A DNA stretch of 39,514 nucleotides from Hyella patelloides LEGE 07179. Lineage in GTDB: Bacteria > Cyanobacteriota > Cyanobacteriia > Cyanobacteriales > Xenococcaceae. How positions within the stretch are numbered: position 1 is the stretch's first letter; each line of letters begins with the position of its first letter. The position numbers were made by a program, and so were the translations under genes. The stretch covers positions 1 through 39,514 of the forward strand of contig NZ_LR213796.1 in NCBI RefSeq assembly GCF_900659865.1. Direction: 5' to 3'. The notes beneath the pieces are model-generated. The model was not told the DNA's origin. It saw only the letters and a list, made by a program, of their open reading frames with translations, and ran no database searches. Shown here in pieces: positions 33,226 through 39,514 of this stretch.

Positions 33226-33256
33226 GCTTCTCCCTGCGCTAAAAGCTACGGGGTTT
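33226..33256 (-). mobile_element. IS200/IS605-like end hairpin, copy 2
   Basis: Minus strand AAACCCCGTAGCTTTTAGCG then CAGGGAGAAGC. Same layout as copy 1 (outer stem, internal loop, inner GCT/AGC stem, AAA loop) with sequence differences. Confidence 0.4.
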
Positions 33257-33570
33257 ACCAAATACGTTTAAGCATGAAATACTTCCCCTAGTCAATTATA
33301 GGAAACTAAAGTAAAAAATAAGTAAGAAACCCTATCTAGTTGAAAACCTGTATGCGATGTGCAACTTTCTAGGAGAGAATAATACTTTCAGAGTATTTTT
33401 AGTAAATCTTTATTTCTGAAAGCCAATAACATCCATGACTAAAAAAAGCCACACAAAGGGTAAACCTGTAGTTTTTAGGATAGCGGTGAGAACCTACGTC
33501 CCCACATTCGAGGACAAGCCATCAAGTGCGATATATAGCATTACATATCAGCGTTAGGACATCCTTAAAC

Positions 33571-33607
33571 CTTGCTACTTGCTACTTGCTACTTGCTACT
33601 TGCTACT
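33571..33607. repeat. Heptamer tandem repeat (ACTTGCT type, about 5 units)
   Basis: Same heptamer as 23456-23483, in perfect 7-bp phase. Confidence 0.85.
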
Positions 33608-33736
33608 TCCGAGCAGATAAGTAATCTGTTCTAACCTAACTTTGTACGGCTATATCGTCCGAAGGTGCATCTTGTAGCTCACCAAGACACTGTTCGAGGG
33701 AATAGGTTTAATAAGATGAGCATTACAGAACCACAA

Positions 33737-35569
33737 TCAAAAAGGAAATTGCAACCCCACACCAACAGCAAGATCGTTATCATCTCTGACTCTTAATTGA
33801 TGCCATGTGGAAGAACCAACGCGATTGGTGAGATAAAATTCTAACTGGGGATTGGTGTTATCTTCAGAGGGTTCTAAGCCAAATAAAGATAAAGGAGTCC
33901 ATCGGATAGCCAAAGTCCAGGGAATTGCATCTTCTAAGCCGTTGTTGCCAAAAGTATTGCCTTCTCCTCTAAAATTTGCTCCAAATTCTGCTACAGCACT
34001 TAATTCAGAAGATATTCCTACTGAACCACCTAAGTTGAATCCTGCTAATTCTGTACCTTCTCGTTGCACGTATCCCACTATGGGAGTAAACCAGACTGCG
34101 GTATTGGTAGCAATTTGATAATGAATGGGTAAGGCAAAAGTAACGATTAACTGTTTTCCTTCGTCGATGTCGTCTCCTCCAGGGGTAAAGATAGGAATCT
34201 CTTTATCTAAGTCTTGACGCTCAAATTCATCGCGATCATTTTCTAGGAAGTTAATGAAGGGTTGATTAGTAATACCTACTGTTGCAGCCAAACTAAGAGT
34301 AACGGGTGAACCTTCTGCTTGATTTAAAAGCCTGAGTTTAGCACTATAACCTTGTTCGGATTCATCCACATCACTAAAGATATAATCGAGGTAAATAGCA
34401 CCTTCAAAGTCTTTTAAAAAGCCGTAGCGTAGGGCTGTGAGGATTCCTTGAGAGCCTAGTTGGAAGTTGAAAATAAAGTCTTGAGAAGAAACTACTCCAC
34501 CATCAAAAAAAGCCAAACCATCGGTAGTCAGAGGGGTAACGATATCTTGAGACTCTTCATTAAAGCGATCGCTATATTTTCGATTAGCAGCTACTACATC
34601 AGGCATAAATGTCAGGTTAGTACCCAATGCTATTAAATCACGATCTGCGGTCAAACTTAAAGGGCCAAAACTACCAAAGGTGTTAGAAGCGTAGACATCT
34701 AAAGCTAGACGAGGATTGACTAAATAACGAATACCACTATTATAAGCGATCGCGGTATCGGGTTCACCAGAACTACGACTAATACTATTATTTCCTGTTA
34801 AGGGAACAAAAACATCACCCCAAATAAAGAGACGGGGATTTATTTCGTAAGCAATACCTCCAGCGAAACCAAACACCGTACCAAACTCTTCATCTTCACC
34901 AGGAAGACGATGGAAAAACCCCGCATTTTTATCATTGAAAAAAGCGACAGTGGGAGAGATTGTAAACTGCCATTTGTTACCGACTTCTGCTGTGTAGGGA
35001 ATAGCTAAAGCAACAAAGACATTGCGATTATTGATTTCTGTTTCTGTTTCCTCGCCAATAAAGCGAAAACCCCTCGTACCCCAAGAAGCTGAAACAACAC
35101 CACTTAATGCTTGAGTTTGGCTGGTGTTTTGCCATAGTCGATATTTTAATTCTCCTGCTGCTCCTTGATTTTCCGTTCGTTCGCTAGTAAAGTCACCCTG
35201 TCTAGCTGGTGTGCTACTGTCTAAAAATTGAAATTGCAATGCAAGCTGTAATTTATCAGTTATACCCCAAACAAATCCTGTATTAAAATTAACGGCGGTG
35301 TCTTCATCATCTACCCCACCAGGAACTAGATCGGGTAGGAAGAAAAGACGGTTATCAAAATTAAGAATTAATTCCCCTTGCTGTAGCTGTTTGGCTGTGG
35401 GTTGGGTAAATAGTTGTTCTGCTAAAGGTGTAGTTGTCAGATTATATTCTTCTGCATTTGGGGTTACAGATTCTTCTTGTGTGACTTCTCCACCAATACT
35501 AATCCCTGCTACCGATAAACTAATTAAGTTGCCAAAAACTGTCGAACACCAAAGATGATACTTATTCAT
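33737..35569 (-). CDS. Predicted outer-membrane beta-barrel protein of unknown function
   Basis: A 610-residue protein with a signal peptide (about 1-27). Many alternating amphipathic strands follow (KLQLALQFQFLD, GELKYRLWQN, WQFTISPTVAFF, RLFIWGDVFVPL, RLALDVYASNTFG, GAIYLDYIFSDV, AVAEFGANFRGEG, WTLAIRWTPLSLF). The C-terminus is GVGLQFPF with a terminal phenylalanine, the outer-membrane insertion signal. There is no POTRA domain and no OprB-type S-layer domain, so it is neither a TpsB nor a common cyanobacterial porin. The acidic loops (GGVDDEDTAV, EDEEFG, GGDDIDEG) could bind cations. It is monocistronic in appearance; the role is unknown. Confidence 0.8.
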   Translation of the reverse strand: MNKYHLWCSTVFGNLISLSVAGISIGGEVTQEESVTPNAEEYNLTTTPLAEQLFTQPTAKQLQQGELILNFDNRLFFLPDLVPGGVDDEDTAVNFNTGFVWGITDKLQLALQFQFLDSSTPARQGDFTSERTENQGAAGELKYRLWQNTSQTQALSGVVSASWGTRGFRFIGEETETEINNRNVFVALAIPYTAEVGNKWQFTISPTVAFFNDKNAGFFHRLPGEDEEFGTVFGFAGGIAYEINPRLFIWGDVFVPLTGNNSISRSSGEPDTAIAYNSGIRYLVNPRLALDVYASNTFGSFGPLSLTADRDLIALGTNLTFMPDVVAANRKYSDRFNEESQDIVTPLTTDGLAFFDGGVVSSQDFIFNFQLGSQGILTALRYGFLKDFEGAIYLDYIFSDVDESEQGYSAKLRLLNQAEGSPVTLSLAATVGITNQPFINFLENDRDEFERQDLDKEIPIFTPGGDDIDEGKQLIVTFALPIHYQIATNTAVWFTPIVGYVQREGTELAGFNLGGSVGISSELSAVAEFGANFRGEGNTFGNNGLEDAIPWTLAIRWTPLSLFGLEPSEDNTNPQLEFYLTNRVGSSTWHQLRVRDDNDLAVGVGLQFPF

Positions 35570-35713
35570 TATAAAAGAGTTTCTTTTACTCTCACACCGA
35601 GCAAAATTCTACCAGCTAAACTACATCTCTTCTGAAATAGTTAGTTTTGATGACTGAAATTCGGGAGATTTTTAACCTAGATCCTCATACCCCTATAAAG
35701 GAGCTTCGCTCCA

Positions 35714-35741
35714 AGCTATAAGCTATAAGCTTATAGCTTTA
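35714..35741. repeat. Heptamer tandem repeat (AGCTATA/AGCTTAT)
   Basis: Units AGCTATA, AGCTATA, AGCTTAT, AGCTTTA in 7-bp phase, related to the arrays at 5428 and 18335. Confidence 0.8.
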
Positions 35742-35820
35742 AGAAGATAACCTTAAACCCTCGAACAATTATCTAGAAAAATCAAGGGTTTCAACAAGGT
35801 GAGGGATGCAGTTTAGTTAA

Positions 35821-36699
35821 TTAGCTATGATAAGTCAAAGGTAGAGTGAAATAAAATGTTGAACCTTTACCTAATTGGGATTGTACTCCGATGTATCCTT
35901 GATGGCATTCGACAATTTTTTGACAGATAGCTAAACCAATGCCGTTACCAGAATATTGTTCTTGAGAGTGCAATCTTTTAAATGCTTGGAATATTTTATC
36001 TTGATATTCAGATTCGATACCCATACCATTATCTTTAACAGTAATCAACCACTGGTTGTCTTGCAGTTGACTGGCAATTTCAATGTGAGGTTTCTGATTA
36101 CTTCTAAATTTGATACTATTACTAATAAGATTGCGTAATAATTGACTGATTGCTGTGGGTTTGACCAACACAATAGGTAAGTGGCTAATTATAATTTTGG
36201 CTTCTGTTTCTTGAATAGTTGCTTGTAGATCGATAAGTATTGTTGCGACTAACTGATTGAGATCGACATTCTGCCAATTTTGTTCATTTTTACCCGCACG
36301 GGAATAATCCAAAACATCCCGAATCATGGTTTGCATTCTCATGGCACTGCCTGTAATGTAGCTCATGTATTCTTGGGCTTGTCCATCCAGTTTTGCAGCG
36401 TATTCTTTTTCCAGTAACTGAGTGAACATATTAATCGAACGTAGTGGCTCTTGAAGATCGTGAGAAACAGTATAAGCAAAATTTTCTAACTGTTTATTCG
36501 CTTTCTTTAACTCGCGGTTTTTAGCAGCTAATTCTTTGGCAATGTGAACTATTTCCGCTGCTCCTTGACTTACTTTGCTCTCTAATTTCTGATTAATGTC
36601 GTAATATTTTATTTGTTGTGGAATTTGAGCGTAAGTTGTGCGTTGCACTATAATCTTTTTGGGCAACTGTTTATTTTGTTTTAAAGGTTGTTGATTCAT
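35821..36699 (-). CDS. Soluble sensor histidine kinase (HisKA + HATPase_c), no sensor domain
   Basis: A 292-residue kinase without membrane segments. An N-terminal coiled coil (about 36-75, KLESKVSQGAAEIVHIAKEL) leads into HisKA with His80 (YTVSHDLQEPLRSI). The HATPase follows with N box (LLRNLISNSIKFR), G1 (VKDNGMGI), F box (IFQAFKRL) and G2 (GNGIGLAICQKIV). This kinase core resembles the output part of phytochrome-like kinases, but the photosensory or PAS/GAF part is lacking, so input must come from a partner or from the coiled coil. No response regulator is adjacent. It is followed on the minus strand by intergenic DNA only. Confidence 0.9.
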   Translation of the reverse strand: MNQQPLKQNKQLPKKIIVQRTTYAQIPQQIKYYDINQKLESKVSQGAAEIVHIAKELAAKNRELKKANKQLENFAYTVSHDLQEPLRSINMFTQLLEKEYAAKLDGQAQEYMSYITGSAMRMQTMIRDVLDYSRAGKNEQNWQNVDLNQLVATILIDLQATIQETEAKIIISHLPIVLVKPTAISQLLRNLISNSIKFRSNQKPHIEIASQLQDNQWLITVKDNGMGIESEYQDKIFQAFKRLHSQEQYSGNGIGLAICQKIVECHQGYIGVQSQLGKGSTFYFTLPLTYHS

Positions 36700-37096
36700 A
36701 TCTTTATAGATATTTGAATTAGCTTTTAACCCTCAATAGAAGCAATAAGAGCAGTCTCATAGATTACAGAACTTTTATCAAGCAAATAAAAAAAATTTAC
36801 GATAAAACAGTATTAAAACTTACGAGAGATTTCTATTTAGTTGTTCATAGTCTAATCAAAATAATGTAAGATGAAATCAGTTATTTTACGTATTTTATAT
36901 TGATTTTTATTAAGCCCAATTGTAATTTCAGGCTTTATACCGAGCTTTCTTAGCTGTTTTACCTCTGTTATCACTATCAATGATATTCAATGCAAATTTG
37001 TAAAAAAATAAAGAAAAGCTAAAAATATTCTAGATTTTTTGAGAATTAATCTCCGTAAATCTACTTATTAAATTATTAAAATAGAATTAGTTAATT
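36700..37096. other. AT-rich intergenic region between divergent genes
   Basis: About 400 bases separating the minus-strand kinase and the plus-strand glycosyltransferase; it must hold both promoters. No clear motif or structure was seen. Confidence 0.6.
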
Positions 37097-39514
37097 TTGA
37101 CTATTGATTCTTTACATTCTGACAAACAAATCTACAGACGCTATAGACATATTCCAAGTCTGGGAATTATCTTTTTGATTTGGTTATTGGGAATAGTCTG
37201 CGATCGCTTATGGTATAGTTTAGATAATTCTGTACCAGCATGGGATCAAGCTGATTATCTTAATGGCGCATTGAATTATTGGCAAGCTTTACAAACTCCT
37301 CAATGGTTCGATGGGGAATGGTGGCGTAATTTTTGGTTACTATCCAACAAGATTCCCCCCTTACACTATGTTTTGACAGCACCCTTTTTTAGTTGGTTTG
37401 GTCTAAAGGAAGATGCTGCTAATCTGGTAATGCCAGTCTATAGTGCAATGCTGCTAGTGGCTGTTTACGGTATTGGAGTAATTCTGTTTAATAATAAGGT
37501 AGGAATTTACGCAGCTATCTTATGTCAGTTATTACCAGGGTTATATTACTATCGTCTCGAATTTCTCTTGGATTATCCGTTAACTGCTATTACGACTTTT
37601 AGTTTTTGGTTACTCACTCTTTGGAAGGTAAAGCAAAATCAGTCTTGGTTACTAGCTATTGCTTTTGGTGTTAGCTTGGGATTTGCTGTTTTACTCAAGC
37701 AGACAGCACTTTTCTTTTTATTTATCCCCTTAGTTTGGCTGTTTTTTGCTTATTGTAAAAATCGTCAGTGGTTAGGAATATCTCAATTAATTACCAGCAT
37801 CTTTATTAGTATCGCGATTTGTTATCCCTGGTATCGTACGAACTGGTTACTCATATTAACTTCAGGAAAAAGAGCCACTATAGATTCTGCAATAGCAGAA
37901 GGAGATCCTGCTTTAAATACTATTGATGCTTGGGTTTATTATTTTAAAACTCTACCCTATTTGTTATCCTGGCACTTATTATTAATTCCTGTAGTGGGAA
38001 TTGTACTTTATTTGATAGCTAAAACCTTTAAGCCAAATTTTTATACCCCACCATCTCTCTCTATTAATAACAATCATGGTATGAGATGGCTACTAATTTA
38101 TTTTATTGGCGGTTATTTATTATCCTCTTTCAACATTAATAAAGATGCCAGATATATTTTACCTCTATTACCGATCATTGCTCTATTCTTAGCAATTGGT
38201 TTACAAGCTTATAGTAGAAGGTGGCGTAACTATCTTCAATGGCTCACAATCATTATTGCTATAGTTTTAATGCTCTTAAATATCTTCCCATTACCAGGAG
38301 CAACCATCGCCAATATATTAAGTCCTAGAGTACAAAATTATCCCTATACCCAACAGCCTTACCCCCATCAAGAAGTTATTCAAGAAATCATAAATACCGA
38401 TTTTAATTTACGAAATACTTTAGGAGTATTACCTTCAACACCTGAAATTAATCAACATAACTTTTCCTTTTATGGCGGACTGCAAAACTTTCAAGTAGTA
38501 GGTAGACAGGTAGGAATTAAAGAAAATGAAGTGATTCAAGATATGCGCTCCCTAGAATGGTTTCTTACAAAAACAGGCGATCAAGGTTCAGTACCCGAAG
38601 CTCAAGCTACCATCACTAAACTAGTATCAGAAAGTGCTGATTTTCAGCTACATAGAAGTTGGCAATTACCCGATAATAGCGAACTAAAATTATATCGTGC
38701 AACTCAACCTAATATAGAGGTAGCTATTCCGAATGAAGAGACATACTTAGAAGATAAAATACAATTAAGTAAAATCATAATACCTCAAACAGCAACTACT
38801 AATACCACAATACCCGTTACCTATCAATGGATAGGAAGTGACGAACAATTAACCCAAGGAATAGTCTTACTAACTTGGCAATTAGACAATAAAAAATCTG
38901 GTGAGAGCGTTTCGCACCATGCCCCTATAAATTGGATACACGATCGTGGTATTGGGATGGGAATGCTCGCTTCTAAACGCTTATATTTTCCCGATTATAA
39001 CCCTACCTTCAAAGTAACGGAAAATACAGCAATGCTAGTACCTGAAAATATAACCCCAGGAGAGTATAAGCTACAAGCAACTTACCTCAATCGCCAAACA
39101 AAAGAAAGTTATAGCATACCAATTTCCGAAACTACCATTACCATCAATGCTAATGCTAAACCCATACCCGCACCAGAATTAGATCTAGTTACTCAACTGC
39201 GTACCATTGCACCGACAATGTCATCAGGAATTACCGCCTTAGAAGCTATCTTTGCTCAAACCGCCCGTATTAATCAATATGATGGCAAACAAGACTACCT
39301 AAAACAAACCGAACTCGCTTTATCTTATCGCTTACAAAACAGCCAACCCACAACAAAACAAAAACTAGATTGGCTATATGCGATCGCATTATCCCAGGTA
39401 TTACAGCAAGATGTCAAAGGGGCAATTACATCTTGGCAAAATCTCACTCAAATAGCTCCAGATAATCCATATAATTATGCTTATCTAGCATTTGTGTATC
39501 TTTACGATTGGCAA
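37097..39514 (+). CDS. GT39-like membrane glycosyltransferase with soluble C-terminal part (partial)
   Basis: The frame is open from TTG 37097 (after an in-frame stop at 37088) to the right edge, 806 codons with no stop. The start MTIDSLHSDKQIYRRYRHI precedes the first membrane helix. The first ~430 residues have some ten membrane helices. In the first periplasmic loop they carry WDQADYLNGAL, the Asp region expected of GT39/ArnT/PMT_2 enzymes, plus LPGLYYYRLEFLLDYPL and KDARYILPLLPI. Such enzymes move sugars from polyprenyl phosphate carriers to acceptors. Beyond the membrane part follow a beta-rich domain (about 540-690) and, near the edge, helices of TPR type (GAITSWQNLTQIAPDNPYNY). The acceptor is unknown. 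A short palindromic stretch (GGTGAGAGCG...CGCACC, about 38901-38919) may be an in-frame repeat insertion. Confidence 0.82.
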   Translation, partial: MTIDSLHSDKQIYRRYRHIPSLGIIFLIWLLGIVCDRLWYSLDNSVPAWDQADYLNGALNYWQALQTPQWFDGEWWRNFWLLSNKIPPLHYVLTAPFFSWFGLKEDAANLVMPVYSAMLLVAVYGIGVILFNNKVGIYAAILCQLLPGLYYYRLEFLLDYPLTAITTFSFWLLTLWKVKQNQSWLLAIAFGVSLGFAVLLKQTALFFLFIPLVWLFFAYCKNRQWLGISQLITSIFISIAICYPWYRTNWLLILTSGKRATIDSAIAEGDPALNTIDAWVYYFKTLPYLLSWHLLLIPVVGIVLYLIAKTFKPNFYTPPSLSINNNHGMRWLLIYFIGGYLLSSFNINKDARYILPLLPIIALFLAIGLQAYSRRWRNYLQWLTIIIAIVLMLLNIFPLPGATIANILSPRVQNYPYTQQPYPHQEVIQEIINTDFNLRNTLGVLPSTPEINQHNFSFYGGLQNFQVVGRQVGIKENEVIQDMRSLEWFLTKTGDQGSVPEAQATITKLVSESADFQLHRSWQLPDNSELKLYRATQPNIEVAIPNEETYLEDKIQLSKIIIPQTATTNTTIPVTYQWIGSDEQLTQGIVLLTWQLDNKKSGESVSHHAPINWIHDRGIGMGMLASKRLYFPDYNPTFKVTENTAMLVPENITPGEYKLQATYLNRQTKESYSIPISETTITINANAKPIPAPELDLVTQLRTIAPTMSSGITALEAIFAQTARINQYDGKQDYLKQTELALSYRLQNSQPTTKQKLDWLYAIALSQVLQQDVKGAITSWQNLTQIAPDNPYNYAYLAFVYLYDWQ

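Larger units (their letters stand above)
32449..33736. other. Gene-poor, repeat-rich region
   Basis: No credible gene in about 1.3 kb. It contains an imperfect copy of the GGTCGTTCGCCC palindrome (32568-32596), two similar hairpins resembling IS200/IS605 ends (32804-32838, 33226-33256), a dispersed repeat (32976-33006), a heptamer array (33571-33607) and several short inverted repeats at 33610-33700. It looks like a graveyard of small mobile elements. Confidence 0.65.

Noticed and set aside
33074-33271. 65-codon plus-strand frame over an IS200/IS605-like hairpin
   Set aside because: It runs through the hairpin repeat and lacks protein features.
23456-33607. Heptamer arrays as possible CRISPR
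   Set aside because: Units are 7 bp and contiguous with no spacers; no cas genes in the window.
33737-35569. Barrel protein as the TpsB partner of the exoprotein at 1-2341
   Set aside because: It has no POTRA domains and is 30 kb away; architecture does not fit Omp85-type transporters.
1-39514. tRNA or rRNA genes
   Set aside because: Reading both strands for T-arm-like GTTCGA/GTTCAA contexts gave no cloverleaf; absence by eye only, so not proof.

Overview
The window is cyanobacterial chromosomal DNA. It is AT-rich, the octamer GCGATCGC (HIP1) recurs in and between genes, and several proteins belong to families typical of cyanobacteria: a Tic20 homologue, multi-GAF kinases, two-partner-secretion exoproteins and a hydrolase with a DUF1400-type N-terminus. 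Heptamer tandem repeats between genes fit the same group. The genus cannot be read from the sequence; a Pleurocapsa/Stanieria-like lineage is only a guess. No rRNA, tRNA or CRISPR array was recognised.

Layout. 1-2341 (minus) is the N-terminal part of a large filamentous-haemagglutinin-like exoprotein that runs off the left edge. 2611-5079 encodes an unusual alpha/beta-hydrolase fused to a periplasmic amino-acid-binding domain. 5476-7488 holds an MFS exporter flanked by a MscS-channel scrap and a decayed type II NADH dehydrogenase. 7512-13047 (minus) is an RND efflux locus. It comprises a membrane-fusion protein split by a one-base frameshift, an AcrB-type pump and up to four tiny predicted membrane proteins, three of them below usual annotation cut-offs.

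13131-23003 is a regulatory island. It contains a NarL-type response regulator (its promoter side interrupted by a solo TnpB element), an AraC activator, a broken Old Yellow Enzyme gene, a Crp/Fnr regulator, a MarR regulator and a soluble histidine kinase with five tandem GAF domains. Two shared DNA signatures tie it together. A 21-bp exact repeat with a palindromic core overlaps the marR start region and the crp promoter. Arrays of about 10-bp iterons (consensus near RRGCAAGATT) lie 75-140 bp upstream of the RND locus, the OYE pseudogene and the kinase. The simplest reading is a stress- or xenobiotic-responsive efflux/detoxification module that is partly decaying.

23793-31643 is mostly housekeeping or accessory metabolism: a DsbA-like protein with a CxxS motif, Tic20, an FAA hydrolase, a three-gene plus-strand cluster (unknown, methyltransferase, HAD hydrolase), and bifunctional PutA. 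31644-33736 is a gene-poor, repeat-rich stretch. It has a conserved-looking 40-residue membrane peptide, an orphan Phd-type antitoxin followed by what looks like a group II intron reverse-transcriptase scrap, and two hairpins resembling IS200/IS605 ends. 33737-39514 carries an outer-membrane beta-barrel, a soluble histidine kinase, and a GT39-like membrane glycosyltransferase with a soluble C-terminal part that runs off the right edge.
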